Positions 1 to 9,217 are shown, numbered from the stretch's first letter. The stretch is DNA of 64,000 nucleotides from Baia soyae (GCF_004341445.1 NZ_SLXV01000001.1:114638-178637), one strand, 5' to 3'. Notes: generated from the sequence alone by a model not told the origin. A program made the numbers and translations.

Positions 1-1
1 G

Positions 2-1765
2 GTTTCCTGCGAGCCTGAATATCAAGGGCTTGTGGAGAATCTGCTTGGGCTGGTAGTCGTCGCACAAAGTCTGGAGGATGCCAACCAGCTAGCACGGACA
101 CTTCAGTATCGATATCGAATCGTTACATTGGATGGAGATGTCGTAAATCCAGGTGGAGGCATGACAGGGGGCAGTCGTCAAAATAATAAAAGCAATCTAC
201 TTGGACGGACCCGCCAGCTGGAAGAGCTAGAAGGGGAACTTCACGAACAGAAGCAAGAGTGGGACTCAGTTCAAGCTGACTTACAGACGACAACCGAACA
301 ACGAACCCAGTTAGAGAAAGACTGGGAAGAGCTCCGTACAGAAGGCGAGCAACTTCGTTTGCAAGAACAGCAAATGGAGAGCACTCTTCGTGAAAGCCAA
401 ACACAGCTGAGAAACTTAGAGAAAACGATTGAGCAAGGCGAGCAACAACAGCACATCGTGGATGAGAAAACGATGGAGCTGGAGGAGCGCACAGAAGAGA
501 TTGAGCAAGAATTAGTTGTACTAGAAGAGAAAAAGAAGTCTCTCAGTGAGAAGCGAAAAGAGTTAGAAGAGCTTCGTAAACAAGAAGTAGATGCCAAAGC
601 GGAAGCGAATGAACAAGTAACTGAATGGCGTGTAACCGTTGCTCAGCTTAAGCAAGAAATCCGTAATCATAAAGAAAATATGACTCGTATCCAAGGTGAT
701 TTATCACGTAACCAAAAGCAACAAAAACAGATTGAGAAAGAACAAATGGAGCTTGGTGAGCGGGGTGAGTTAAATCAACAGGAACTGGATCAACTATCCG
801 TGCAAATCGATCAGCTTCGCGAGCAGAAAATAGCTATCCAGGAAAAGTTGAGTGGAGTGCGCGGGACTCGTGATGAGCAAGTGCGGGAGCGGAATGAATT
901 AGAACACGAGGTTCATCAAGCTCAATCGACCATTCGAAAACAAGAAGAGCAACTCCGTGATCTCGAAATCCGAGTGAATCGTCTAGATGTAGAGCTTAAT
1001 CACCTGTTACAGAAGCTTGCAGAGGAGTATGAGGTCAGTTTCGAACGTGCGAAAGAGATGTACGGCGCGCCAGAAGAGCCGAATCAGGCGGAGCGAAAAG
1101 TACGTTCCCTCAAACAACAAATCGCTGGCTTAGGGGAAGTAAGTTTAGGTGCGATCGAAGAATACAAGCGACTTAGTGAGCGCCTAGAGTTCTTGAAAAC
1201 ACAAGAAGCCGATTTGCTAGATGCCAAACGTTCCCTTTACGATCTCATCGCCCAAATCGAATCGGAGATGGGGAAACGCTTCTTAGACGTGTTCCAGCTT
1301 ATTCGAGAAGAATTTTTAGATGTGTTTGTGAAGATGTTTGGCGGGGGTCGCGCCGATCTGCAATTAACGGATGAGGAGAACCTGTTAGAAACTGGGATTG
1401 AGATCGTGGCTCAGCCGCCGGGGAAGAAGTTGCAACAACTTTCCTTGTTATCCGGAGGGGAGCGTTCTCTAGTAGCGTTGGCTTTACTATTTGCCGTATT
1501 AAGAGTGAAACCTGTCCCATTTTGCTTTTTAGATGAGGTGGATGCGGCACTGGATGAGGCAAACTTAACCCGTTTCGTCCAATATATGAAGGAAGCTGCT
1601 GTGAAAACCCAATTCATCCTCATTACCCACCGCAAACACACGATGGAAGGTGCAGACGTACTGTATGGAATTACCATGCAAGAATCGGGAGTGTCCAGTC
1701 TGGTATCTGTGCGGATGGAAGATTATGATGATAGTAGTAAAGAAGTAGCTGCAACGATGAGTTAG
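2..1765 (+). CDS. smc: Chromosome partition protein SMC, C-terminal part (gene continues to the left)
   Basis: SMC is the coiled-coil ATPase of the bacterial condensin complex (with ScpA/ScpB) that compacts and helps segregate the chromosome. The reading frame is open from base 2, so the GTG at 32 is not a real start and the gene is cut by the window edge. The visible part begins in the hinge (the hinge-type motif GGGMTGGS lies near base 160), continues through a long Glu/Gln/Lys/Arg-rich coiled coil, and ends in the ATPase C-lobe with the ABC signature LSGGERSLVALALL and Walker B FCFLDEVDAALDEA. It is followed 11 bases later by ftsY, as in Bacillus. Family assignment is certain; only the N-terminal half is missing. 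Confidence 0.97.
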   Translation, partial: VSCEPEYQGLVENLLGLVVVAQSLEDANQLARTLQYRYRIVTLDGDVVNPGGGMTGGSRQNNKSNLLGRTRQLEELEGELHEQKQEWDSVQADLQTTTEQRTQLEKDWEELRTEGEQLRLQEQQMESTLRESQTQLRNLEKTIEQGEQQQHIVDEKTMELEERTEEIEQELVVLEEKKKSLSEKRKELEELRKQEVDAKAEANEQVTEWRVTVAQLKQEIRNHKENMTRIQGDLSRNQKQQKQIEKEQMELGERGELNQQELDQLSVQIDQLREQKIAIQEKLSGVRGTRDEQVRERNELEHEVHQAQSTIRKQEEQLRDLEIRVNRLDVELNHLLQKLAEEYEVSFERAKEMYGAPEEPNQAERKVRSLKQQIAGLGEVSLGAIEEYKRLSERLEFLKTQEADLLDAKRSLYDLIAQIESEMGKRFLDVFQLIREEFLDVFVKMFGGGRADLQLTDEENLLETGIEIVAQPPGKKLQQLSLLSGGERSLVALALLFAVLRVKPVPFCFLDEVDAALDEANLTRFVQYMKEAAVKTQFILITHRKHTMEGADVLYGITMQESGVSSLVSVRMEDYDDSSKEVAATMS

Positions 1766-1776
1766 GAGGCACAAGT

Positions 1777-2769
1777 GTGAGTTTTTTTAAACGATTAAAA
1801 GAAAGTGTATCAAAAAGCACGGAATCCGTTACCCAAAAGTTTTTATCAGGTTTGAGTAAGACAAGCACCAATTTAGTAGGTGCGATGGGGGACCTATTTC
1901 GCAATCGAAAAAAGATTGATGAAGATTTATTTGAAGAACTAGAAGAAATTTTAATCAGTGCAGATGTAGGCGTTACCACCACGATGGATCTCGTGGAGCG
2001 ATTACGTGGTGAGGTAAAAGCTCGCAAGATTACTGAACCGACGGAATTACAACCGCTCATGTCCGAAATGATTGCTGAGATCTTAGAAGAAGCATATGCC
2101 GGTAGTAAATTACAAATTCAAGAAGACGGCATGACCGTTCTCCTATTTGTTGGAGTAAACGGTGTAGGGAAGACGACGACCATCGGAAAGCTGGCCCATC
2201 GCTTCAAACAAGAAGGCAAAAAAGTGGTTCTAGCCGCTGGAGACACCTTCCGTGCCGGAGCGATCGAACAGTTAGAAATCTGGGGTGAGCGAGCTGGAGT
2301 CGATGTGATTAAGCATCAAGAAGGCTCGGATCCAGCCGCCGTGATTTTCGATGCGATTCAGGCCGCCAAATCCCGAAAAGCAGACATTCTCCTCTGCGAC
2401 ACAGCTGGCCGTCTACAAAACAAAGTAAATCTCATGGAAGAGCTGAAAAAGGTACACCGTGTAGTCCAACGCGAAATTCCGAATGGCCCCCATGAAGTTA
2501 TTCTCGTTTTAGATGCCACAACCGGGCAAAACGCCATGGTACAAGCCAAAACCTTTGGTGAAGCCGTAAACGTTACCGGCCTAGTGCTTTCCAAGCTCGA
2601 CGGCACAGCAAAAGGTGGAATCGTTATCGCCATCAGCAACGAATTAAAGATTCCCGTCAAGTTCGTCGGACTCGGAGAAAAAGCTGATGACTTACAAGAA
2701 TTTGACCGAGATCAGTTTTTACATGCATTGTTTAAAGATACAATTGAAGAAGATGAGAGTTTAGAGTAA
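1777..2769 (+). CDS. ftsY: Signal recognition particle receptor FtsY
   Basis: FtsY is the membrane-associated GTPase that docks SRP-ribosome complexes at the translocon. The 330-residue protein has a short basic N-terminal segment, an N domain, and a GTPase G domain with G1 GVNGVGKTTT (about residues 126-135), DTAGR (208-212) and SKLDGTAKGG. There is no long acidic A domain, as in other Bacillales. The GTG start is set by the strong ribosome binding site TAGGAGG just after the smc stop codon. It is probably cotranscribed with smc, and a hairpin at 2785-2815 follows the gene. Confidence 0.97.
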   Translation: MSFFKRLKESVSKSTESVTQKFLSGLSKTSTNLVGAMGDLFRNRKKIDEDLFEELEEILISADVGVTTTMDLVERLRGEVKARKITEPTELQPLMSEMIAEILEEAYAGSKLQIQEDGMTVLLFVGVNGVGKTTTIGKLAHRFKQEGKKVVLAAGDTFRAGAIEQLEIWGERAGVDVIKHQEGSDPAAVIFDAIQAAKSRKADILLCDTAGRLQNKVNLMEELKKVHRVVQREIPNGPHEVILVLDATTGQNAMVQAKTFGEAVNVTGLVLSKLDGTAKGGIVIAISNELKIPVKFVGLGEKADDLQEFDRDQFLHALFKDTIEEDESLE

Positions 2770-2784
2770 TCATAAACCCAAGTC

Positions 2785-2815
2785 CAAAGGGCTCCTACTA
2801 AAGCGGAGCTCTTTG
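2785..2815 (+). terminator. Hairpin terminator after ftsY
   Basis: Inverted repeat CAAAGGGCTCC / GGAGCTCTTTG (2785-2795 and 2805-2815) with a 9-base loop, 16 bases after the ftsY stop. No long T run follows. A perfect 16-bp palindrome, ACTGTCCCGGGACAGT (2817-2832), comes directly after it and could form a second hairpin. Confidence 0.55.
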
Positions 2816-2900
2816 AACTGTCCCGGGACAGTCTTCAGGTCTAAGTCAAGCCTTTCAAAATCCCTCTCAGCACTACCCAACAACTGTAAACCCAAAACAC

Positions 2901-2929
2901 TTGACACCTATATTCCAATCCTTTATAGT
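2901..2929 (+). promoter_or_regulatory. Sigma-A promoter of ylxM-ffh
   Basis: Perfect -35 TTGACA (2901-2906) and -10 TATAGT (2924-2929) with a 17-base spacer, about 50 bases upstream of the ylxM start. It implies that the SRP genes are transcribed independently of smc-ftsY. Confidence 0.75.
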
Positions 2930-2979
2930 TAATACCTGTAAATGTGATTGCCTTGACAGGCATAAATGAGGTGACTCCC

Positions 2980-3312
2980 ATGCTGGAGCAAACCACTAAG
3001 ATGAATCTATTGTATGACTTCTATGGCTCACTTCTCACGGAGAAACAACAATCTCTCCTCGAGCTATATTACTTAGAAGACTGGTCGCTCTCCGAGATTG
3101 CCGAACATCAAGGGACTTCACGTCAAGCGGTGTTTGAAGCGATTAAACGGGCACAAGTGACCCTTACTGATCTAGAAAATAAACTATCCTTAGTAACGAA
3201 ACATAGAACACGCCAAGAGCTCATTGCAGAACTACGCACTCAGCTAGACGCTGATGCAAATGCCCGAGCTGTGGCTGAACCGATCATAACAAGATTATTA
3301 GAGATTGATTGA
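2980..3312 (+). CDS. ylxM: YlxM/p13-like SRP-associated helix-turn-helix protein
   Basis: This small protein resembles a sigma-70 region-4-type HTH and is encoded just upstream of ffh in most Firmicutes, where it is linked to SRP function. The ATG at 2980 is preferred over the in-frame GTG at 2944 because GAGGTGA (2968-2974) sits 5 bases upstream of it. It also gives the family-like N-terminus MLEQTTKMNLLYDFYGSLL. The resulting 110-residue protein has the usual length. The HTH lies about residues 25-60 (WSLSEIAEHQGTSRQAVFE). The neighbour ffh starts 25 bases downstream. Confidence 0.92.
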   Translation: MLEQTTKMNLLYDFYGSLLTEKQQSLLELYYLEDWSLSEIAEHQGTSRQAVFEAIKRAQVTLTDLENKLSLVTKHRTRQELIAELRTQLDADANARAVAEPIITRLLEID

Positions 3313-3337
3313 AAATAAAAGCTAGGGAGGTGTACGG

Positions 3338-4684
3338 ATGGCATTTGAAGGATTGTCTGAGCGACTGCAATCAGTTATGTCGAAGCTAAGAGGTAAAGGA
3401 AAAGTTACCGAGGCCGATGTAAAAGAAGCAATGCGTGAAGTACGTCTCGCTTTACTAGAAGCCGATGTAAATTTTAAAGTAGTAAAAACGTTTATCGATC
3501 GGGTGAAAGAACGTGCGGTTGGACAAGAAGTACTAAAAAGCTTAACACCCGGTCAACAAGTGATTAAAGTGGTCCATGAAGAGTTGACCGTTTTAATGGG
3601 TGGAGAGCAAGTTAAGTTAAATACAGCACCTAAGTCTCCAACGATTATTATGATGTCCGGATTACAAGGGGCAGGTAAAACTACTCACACAGGAAAGCTT
3701 GCAAAGTTATTGCAAAAACAAAATCGACGTTCGCTTTTAGTGGCAGCAGACGTATACCGTCCAGCGGCGATTAAGCAGCTACAAGTCCTGGGTGAACAAA
3801 TTGGTGCTCCCGTCTTTACTCTTGGTGACAAGGAAAGCCCAGTAAAGATTGCCACAGAGGGCGTAGCGAAGGCGAGAGCAGAAGGCTTTGATTACGTATT
3901 TATCGATACAGCAGGTCGCTTGCATATTGATGAAGAAATGATGGACGAGCTTCGTCAGATCAAGGCACAAACCGAGCCTCACGAAATTTTGTTAGTAGTC
4001 GATTCGATGACAGGTCAAGATGCGGTAAATGTAGCGGATCACTTTAACAAAGAGTTAGGTCTGACAGGGGTTGTCCTCACTAAGCTTGATGGTGACACTC
4101 GTGGGGGAGCGGCACTTTCCGTTAAGTCAGTTACAGATTGTCCGATCAAGTTTGTTGGTTTGGGTGAGAAGATGGACGCAATCGAGCCTTTCCATCCAGA
4201 CCGCATGGCATCTCGAATTCTCGGGATGGGTGATGTTCTCAGCTTGATCGAAAAGGCGCAATCAGCTGTCGATGAAGAGAAAGCACGCGAACTTCAAAAG
4301 AAGATGCGGACACAAAGCTTTACACTTGATGATTTCTTAGATCAAATTCAACAGATGAAGAACATGGGACCGCTTGAAGATATGTTGGCGATGCTCCCAG
4401 GTGCAAATAAGTTGAAAGGGGTCAAAGATCTCAACATCGATGAGAAAAAAATTGGACGAATCGAAGCCGTTATTCGTTCGATGACCCCGTCTGAGCGTGA
4501 ACAACCAGAGATTATCAATGCAAACAGACGAAAACGGATTGCACTTGGTAGCGGTACTTCGGTACAAGAAGTGAATCGTCTTCTCAAGCAGTTTGAAGAT
4601 ATGAAAAAGATGATGAAGCAAATGGCGCAAATGACCAAATCAAAGAAAAAGCGAAAAGGATTTAAGTTTCCTTTCCTTGGATAG
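3338..4684 (+). CDS. ffh: Signal recognition particle protein Ffh
   Basis: Ffh binds 4.5S/scRNA and the signal sequences of nascent membrane and secreted proteins and delivers them to FtsY. It has 448 residues. The N domain is followed by a G domain with G1 GLQGAGKTTHTGK (about 108-120) and DTAGR, then the methionine-rich M domain ending with MKKMMKQMAQM. The family usually has Thr-Ala/Thr after GKTT; His is seen here, outside the phosphate-binding core. The ATG start has the RBS GGGAGGTG. The gene follows ylxM in an operon. Confidence 0.98.
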   Translation: MAFEGLSERLQSVMSKLRGKGKVTEADVKEAMREVRLALLEADVNFKVVKTFIDRVKERAVGQEVLKSLTPGQQVIKVVHEELTVLMGGEQVKLNTAPKSPTIIMMSGLQGAGKTTHTGKLAKLLQKQNRRSLLVAADVYRPAAIKQLQVLGEQIGAPVFTLGDKESPVKIATEGVAKARAEGFDYVFIDTAGRLHIDEEMMDELRQIKAQTEPHEILLVVDSMTGQDAVNVADHFNKELGLTGVVLTKLDGDTRGGAALSVKSVTDCPIKFVGLGEKMDAIEPFHPDRMASRILGMGDVLSLIEKAQSAVDEEKARELQKKMRTQSFTLDDFLDQIQQMKNMGPLEDMLAMLPGANKLKGVKDLNIDEKKIGRIEAVIRSMTPSEREQPEIINANRRKRIALGSGTSVQEVNRLLKQFEDMKKMMKQMAQMTKSKKKRKGFKFPFLG

Positions 4685-4686
4685 CG

Positions 4687-4695
4687 TGATATAAT
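4687..4695 (+). promoter_or_regulatory. Extended -10 promoter element for rpsP
   Basis: TGATATAAT combines the TGn extension with a consensus TATAAT (4690-4695) right after the ffh stop and 40 bases before rpsP. The -35 region is poor, which is usual for extended -10 promoters. This is a prediction from sequence only. Confidence 0.5.
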
Positions 4696-4734
4696 GGTGA
4701 ATTTGTGAAACCCTAATTAGGAGGTGAAGAATCA

Positions 4735-4986
4735 ATGGCAGTGAAAATCCGTCTAAAACGCATAGGTGCGAAAAAAGCTCCTTTCTACCGTGTAGTAGTT
4801 GCTGACTCTCGTGCTCCACGTGATGGTCGTTTTATCGAGGAAATCGGTTACTACAACCCGATTGCTCAACCAGCTCAAGTGAAAATTGATGCTGAAAAAG
4901 CGAAAAAATGGTTAGCTACTGGTGCTCAACCATCTGATACCGTACGTAACTTGTTCCGTAAAGAAGGTATCCTTGAATCAAAATAA
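4735..4986 (+). CDS. rpsP: 30S ribosomal protein S16
   Basis: S16 is a structural and assembly protein of the small ribosomal subunit. The 83-residue protein starts [19 protein letters not shown], the family hallmark, with an AGGAGGTG RBS. In Bacillus, khpA (ylqC, KH domain) and ylqD lie between rpsP and rimM. Here rimM follows after only 34 bases, so those two genes are absent from this place. Confidence 0.98.
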   Translation: MAVKIRLKRIGAKKAPFYRVVVADSRAPRDGRFIEEIGYYNPIAQPAQVKIDAEKAKKWLATGAQPSDTVRNLFRKEGILESK

Positions 4987-5020
4987 TGATCCGATCCGAT
5001 AGCGGAATAGGTGAACCGAT

Positions 5021-5548
5021 TTGAAAGAAGTAGAGTTTTTAAAAGTAGGCCGTTTTCTGGGCACACATGGTATTCGCGGTGAAGTGAAGCTACTCTCAGA
5101 GACTGACTTTCCGGAAGATCGCTTTGCACCTGGACAGGTGTTACTGCTACAACATGCAACACTTACAACGCCACTCCCTTTGACTGTGGAGAAGAGTCGC
5201 CTTCATAAAAATGCTTACTTAGTGAAGTTCCAAGAATGGGATAACATCAATCAAGCAGAACCTTTCAAGGGGGGAACCTTTGTCGTTCCTGTAACAGATG
5301 TGGTCTCTCTTGATATGGAAGCAGGCGAGTACTACTTTAAAGATATTATTCACTGCGAAGTATTCACAACAGAGGGACGCAGGGTGGGTAAGGTAAAGGA
5401 AATTTTAACCCTTCCAGCCAATGATGTTTGGGTCGTGGCGACAGCGGATGGGAAAGAGATCCTTTTACCTTATATTGATGACATTGTTAACGAGATCGAT
5501 GTGGCTTCAAAACAGATTACGATTGAGTGGATGGAAGGACTGGAATAA
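5021..5548 (+). CDS. rimM: Ribosome maturation factor RimM
   Basis: RimM helps assemble the head of the 30S subunit and binds S19. The 175-residue protein has an N-terminal RimM barrel (FLKVGRFLGTHGIRGEVKL) and a C-terminal PRC barrel (AGEYYFKDIIHCEV to LPYIDDIVNEID). The start is TTG, preceded by TAGGTGA. Its stop codon abuts the trmD start, which indicates translational coupling. Confidence 0.96.
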   Translation: MKEVEFLKVGRFLGTHGIRGEVKLLSETDFPEDRFAPGQVLLLQHATLTTPLPLTVEKSRLHKNAYLVKFQEWDNINQAEPFKGGTFVVPVTDVVSLDMEAGEYYFKDIIHCEVFTTEGRRVGKVKEILTLPANDVWVVATADGKEILLPYIDDIVNEIDVASKQITIEWMEGLE

Positions 5549-6301
5549 TTGGCACAGATTCGCTTTGATGTACTAACTCTTTTTCCTGAGATGTTTCATG
5601 GATTCTTATCTACTAGTATCATCCGTAAAGCTCATGAAAAAGGGCTCATTGAGACGAATGTAACCAATTTTCGTCAGTTTGCCACCGATAAGCATCAGAC
5701 TGTCGACGATACTCCGTATGGCGGCGGTGGAGGCATGGTGTTAAAGCCACAACCTCTATTTGATGCAGTCGATCATCTACTTCAGGATGCTGTGAAGCGT
5801 CCACCGATTCTGTTGATGTCTCCACAAGGAGCTCCTTTTACGCAAAAGAAGGCAGAGGAGTTAGCAGGACACTCGCATCTGATGTTCCTTTGTGGGCATT
5901 ATGAAGGATTTGATGAGCGGATTCGTCAAAACTTGGTGACGGAAGAGATCTCCGTAGGGGATTTTGTACTCACCGGTGGAGAACTCCCAGCGATGGTCAT
6001 CATTGACAGTGTGAGTCGATTAATCCCTGGTGTACTTGGCAATCATGATTCGGCAGCGATGGACTCGTTTTCAAACGGGCTTTTAGAGTATCCACATTAC
6101 ACGAGACCATCTGAATTTCGTGGTATGGAAGTACCTGATATTTTATTATCGGGTCATCATGCAAATATGGAGAAATGGCGCAGAGAACAGTCACTAAAGC
6201 GAACATGGACACGAAGGCCCGACCTTCTGAAATCAGCTCCGTTGACAGAAGAAGATCGGAAGTTCTTGCGAATGTTAGAGCAAAGAAAGCGATCTGAATA
6301 A
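5549..6301 (+). CDS. trmD: tRNA (guanine-N1-)-methyltransferase TrmD
   Basis: TrmD methylates G37 of tRNAs with S-adenosylmethionine and so prevents +1 frameshifting. The 250 residues include the N-terminal [11 protein letters not shown], the trefoil-knot SAM-binding segment ([12 protein letters not shown], then [15 protein letters not shown]) and a C-terminal helical domain. Translation starts at a TTG that follows the rimM stop directly, with a purine-rich RBS inside the rimM end. This start gives the conserved N-terminus. Confidence 0.97.
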   Translation: MAQIRFDVLTLFPEMFHGFLSTSIIRKAHEKGLIETNVTNFRQFATDKHQTVDDTPYGGGGGMVLKPQPLFDAVDHLLQDAVKRPPILLMSPQGAPFTQKKAEELAGHSHLMFLCGHYEGFDERIRQNLVTEEISVGDFVLTGGELPAMVIIDSVSRLIPGVLGNHDSAAMDSFSNGLLEYPHYTRPSEFRGMEVPDILLSGHHANMEKWRREQSLKRTWTRRPDLLKSAPLTEEDRKFLRMLEQRKRSE

Positions 6302-6331
6302 TTGTGTTTCAGTAGTGGCTTATGTTAAAAT
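6302..6331 (+). promoter_or_regulatory. Possible promoter of rplS
   Basis: A -35-like TTGTGT (6302-6307) and an extended -10 TGTTAAAAT (6323-6331) lie between trmD and rplS with about 18 bases between boxes. The 60-base leader that would follow could hold an L19 autoregulatory element, but I could not establish a structure by eye. Confidence 0.4.
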
Positions 6332-6394
6332 ATCTCCGTTCATGATTTCTTGAAGCGGATAAAAATACCTTAAGGAAGGGAGGCACAAACGATT

Positions 6395-6748
6395 ATGCAT
6401 CCAATTTTGAAAAGCGTATCTGAATCTCAAATTCGTCAAGATATTCCTTTATTCCGTGCCGGTGATACTTTGAAAGTGCACGTGAAAGTAAAAGAGGGAC
6501 AACGCGAGCGTATCCAGCTTTTTGAAGGCGTGGTAATCCAACGTCGTGGTGGCGGTATCTCTGAAACCTTCACCGTTCGTAAAATTTCTTACGGAGTGGG
6601 AGTAGAGCGTACTTTCCCAATCCATTCACCACGTATCGATAAGATCGAAGTATTGCGCCGTGGTAAAGTACGTCGTGCGAAATTATTCTACCTACGTAGC
6701 CTACGTGGTAAAAAAGCACGTATTAAAGAAATCCGTACTGAGAAATAA
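6395..6748 (+). CDS. rplS: 50S ribosomal protein L19
   Basis: L19 lies at the interface of the ribosomal subunits. The 117-residue protein shows the family core [16 protein letters not shown] and [20 protein letters not shown]. Its start follows the RBS AAGGGAGG. It is the last gene of the rimM-trmD-rplS run and is followed by a strong hairpin. Confidence 0.98.
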   Translation: MHPILKSVSESQIRQDIPLFRAGDTLKVHVKVKEGQRERIQLFEGVVIQRRGGGISETFTVRKISYGVGVERTFPIHSPRIDKIEVLRRGKVRRAKLFYLRSLRGKKARIKEIRTEK

Positions 6749-6763
6749 TAAGATCACACATAG

Positions 6764-6797
6764 AAAAGGGCTTGGGTTTCTAATCCAGCCCTTTTAC
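6764..6797 (+). terminator. Rho-independent terminator after rplS
   Basis: The stem AAAAGGGCTTGG / CCAGCCCTTTT (6764-6775 and 6785-6795), with one bulged T, ends in a short T run 15 bases after the rplS stop codon. Confidence 0.8.
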
Positions 6798-6834
6798 TGT
6801 ATATTTACTTACTAATGCTATATAGGAGGGATCT

Positions 6835-7446
6835 ATGGACGGTCAAAAGTTTATTCCACGTTCGGAGCGTACGAAACAGCAACCTCAGAATCAGTCTTCT
6901 CTTCCTTCGCGTTCACGACGTAATCGTGGGGAAGGAAATGGAAAAGGGAAGAGTGCATACCGAGATTGGGCGATCGCGCTCATTGCTGCTCTGGCTCTTG
7001 CTCTTCTAATTCGAGGATTTGTACTGGAGCCATTTCATGTTTCAGGTCCCTCTATGCAAGATACTTTAGCTTCTAATGATAAAGTAATGGTAAATAAGTT
7101 GATCTACAAGGTGCGTGACCCGAAGCAGGGTGAAGTCGTTATTTTTCACAGTAAAGACAAGGTTGACTTAATTAAACGGATTGTGGCTCTTCCAGGAGAG
7201 ACGGTAGAAGTGAAGAACAATCAGTTGTTGGTAAACGGAAAAGAAGTGAAAGAATCGTACTTGGGATCCTCTACCAAAACCACTGACTTTGCTCCTGTTA
7301 AAGTGCCAAATGGACAAGTATTTGTCCTAGGAGATAATCGTTCCAATAGCACGGATAGTCGAGTTTTCGGACCCGTTTCCACGAGTGAAATTGTAGGGAA
7401 GGCATCCTTCGTATATTGGCCGATGTCCCATTTTAAGGGTTTATAG
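6835..7446 (+). CDS. lepB: Type I signal peptidase
   Basis: This enzyme removes signal peptides from secreted preproteins at the outer face of the membrane. The 203-residue protein has a basic, Gln/Ser/Arg-rich cytoplasmic N-terminus of about 43 residues and a single membrane segment (about 46-63). The catalytic serine box SGPSMQDTL holds Ser73, the lysine box DLIKRIVALPGE holds Lys114, and box E is GDNRSNSTDSR. ATG with RBS TAGGAGGG. The place between rplS and rbgA is common in Bacillales. The long charged N-tail is somewhat unusual. Confidence 0.96.
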   Translation: MDGQKFIPRSERTKQQPQNQSSLPSRSRRNRGEGNGKGKSAYRDWAIALIAALALALLIRGFVLEPFHVSGPSMQDTLASNDKVMVNKLIYKVRDPKQGEVVIFHSKDKVDLIKRIVALPGETVEVKNNQLLVNGKEVKESYLGSSTKTTDFAPVKVPNGQVFVLGDNRSNSTDSRVFGPVSTSEIVGKASFVYWPMSHFKGL

Positions 7447-7467
7447 TTTTTAATAGGATGTGGAAAT

Positions 7468-8361
7468 ATGAGTATTCAATGGTTTCCGGGCCATATGGCG
7501 AAAGCACGCCGGCAAGTGACAGAAAAACTAAAGTTGGTCGATGTGGTATTTGAATTATTAGATGCGCGTTTACCCATTTCTAGCCGTAACCCGATGATGG
7601 GTGAGATTGTGTCACAAAAGCCACGAGTGATTCTCTTAACCAAATGTGATTTGGCAGATCCAAAAGCGAATAAGATGTGGGTAGAGTATTTTCGTGAACA
7701 AGGTGTTGGCGTACTAGAAGTCGATGCAAAGACAGGCAAAGGAGTAAACTTGATTCAATCCGTTACGGATAAACTCCTTCAACCATTATTTGAAACACGC
7801 CAGCGCAAAGGAATTCTAACACGTCGTGTGCGGGCGATGGTTTTAGGGATTCCCAATGTTGGAAAGTCATCTTTGATTAATCGATTGGCTAAGAGAGCAG
7901 CAACTGTAACAGGTGATCGTCCTGGTGTTACCAAAGCTCAGCAATGGATTAAAATTGGCCAAAATCTAGAGCTGTTAGATACGCCTGGGATCTTATGGCC
8001 GAAGTTTGAAGATCATGGGGTTGGGCTTCGCCTTGCACTAAGCGGTGCGATCAAAGAAGAGATTTTGCCGATTGAAGAAGTGGCAGTACATGGGATTGCT
8101 TATCTCAAAGAGCGTTATGCTACAGAGCTGATGACGCGTTATAAGCTACAGGATTCTGCTATGGAAGAAGAAGCTTATGATTTACTACAGGAGATCGGAA
8201 AAAAGCGCGGCTGTATCCAGCGTGGCGGAGTTGTAAATACCGAAAAAGCAGCTGAGATTTTCCTCAATGATTTACAAGGCGGCATGATTGGAAGAATCTC
8301 CTTTGAATATCCGGGCGATGAATTCTTTACAGCAGAACAGGGTGTACAACGAGATGAGTAG
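7468..8361 (+). CDS. rbgA: Ribosome biogenesis GTPase RbgA (YlqF)
   Basis: RbgA is a circularly permuted GTPase needed for a late step of 50S assembly. In the 297-residue protein the G4 motif TKCDLADP (about 58-65) precedes G1 GIPNVGKSS (128-136) and G3 DTPGILWPKF (172-181), the expected permuted order. The N-terminus MSIQWFPGHMAKA is typical. The gene overlaps the start of rnhB by 8 bases. Confidence 0.97.
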   Translation: MSIQWFPGHMAKARRQVTEKLKLVDVVFELLDARLPISSRNPMMGEIVSQKPRVILLTKCDLADPKANKMWVEYFREQGVGVLEVDAKTGKGVNLIQSVTDKLLQPLFETRQRKGILTRRVRAMVLGIPNVGKSSLINRLAKRAATVTGDRPGVTKAQQWIKIGQNLELLDTPGILWPKFEDHGVGLRLALSGAIKEEILPIEEVAVHGIAYLKERYATELMTRYKLQDSAMEEEAYDLLQEIGKKRGCIQRGGVVNTEKAAEIFLNDLQGGMIGRISFEYPGDEFFTAEQGVQRDE

Positions 8362-9130
8362 AACCATCGCAGATTGGAAAGAGAGGCTCTCATCTTCAGA
8401 GGTAATAACGGAAGACGAACTGGCTGAACTACGCATAGATTCAAGAATGGGCGTTCAAAAACTCCTTCAATCCTACCTGAAACAGCAAGAGAGAATACAG
8501 GCTGAGCAGATTCGGGTTGAAGGAATGTGGCGGTTTGAGCGTCAATTATGGGCCCAGGGGAAGAGCTGGATTGCTGGAGTAGATGAAGCAGGTCGAGGTC
8601 CTTTAGCAGGTCCTGTGGTAGCAGCTGCTGTTATCTTACCATCCGACTTTGATGCAACAGGACTAAATGATTCCAAGCAAGTGAAAAAGGAAGAACGGAA
8701 TCGACTGCGCCAAAAGATTGAACAAGAAGCCATTACGATTGGTGTTGGAGTAATCGATGTACCTTACATAGACAAATATAATATTTTGCAAGCTACTTAT
8801 CAGGCCATGCGCATCGCTCTCAGCCAGCTACAACCGATCCCTGACTTTATCTTAGGTGATGCTGTCAAGATTCCCCGAGTAACCATTCCCCAACACAGCA
8901 TCATAAAAGGTGACGCTCAAAGCCACTCCATCGCAGCTGCCTCCATTATAGCCAAGACGACTCGAGACGAATATATGACCCAACTGGCAGACAAATATCC
9001 AGGCTATGGCTTTGAAAAACATATGGGATACGGAACCCCTGAGCACTTACAAGCGATCGAAGCACTCGGAGTTACTCCTGAGCACCGATCTTCTTTTGCA
9101 CCCGTTCAAGCAGTACTACGTTCAAGATAA
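8354..9130 (+). CDS. rnhB: Ribonuclease HII
   Basis: RNase HII cuts the RNA strand of RNA-DNA hybrids and single ribonucleotides misinserted in DNA. The ATG at 8354 is chosen over an upstream in-frame start inside rbgA. It gives 258 residues and an N-terminal extension like that of Bacillus RnhB (MSRTIADWKERL). The catalytic core shows AGVDEAGRGPLAGPVVAAAV (Asp-Glu pair), LNDSKQVKKEER, and the later Asp residues in GDA and TRDEYM. It is coupled to rbgA by an 8-base overlap. Confidence 0.95.
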   Translation: MSRTIADWKERLSSSEVITEDELAELRIDSRMGVQKLLQSYLKQQERIQAEQIRVEGMWRFERQLWAQGKSWIAGVDEAGRGPLAGPVVAAAVILPSDFDATGLNDSKQVKKEERNRLRQKIEQEAITIGVGVIDVPYIDKYNILQATYQAMRIALSQLQPIPDFILGDAVKIPRVTIPQHSIIKGDAQSHSIAAASIIAKTTRDEYMTQLADKYPGYGFEKHMGYGTPEHLQAIEALGVTPEHRSSFAPVQAVLRSR

Positions 9131-9153
9131 CGGGACCCCATTTCATCAAATAA

Positions 9154-9183
9154 TTGACAGAATTATACAACTTCTGGTAATCT
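9154..9183 (+). promoter_or_regulatory. Promoter of yraN
   Basis: Perfect -35 TTGACA (9154-9159) and an extended -10 TGGTAATCT (9175-9183) with an 18-base spacer, 35 bases upstream of the start codon. Confidence 0.55.
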
Positions 9184-9217
9184 ACCCCTATAACGGTTTT
9201 CTTCGGAGGCGCTATGT

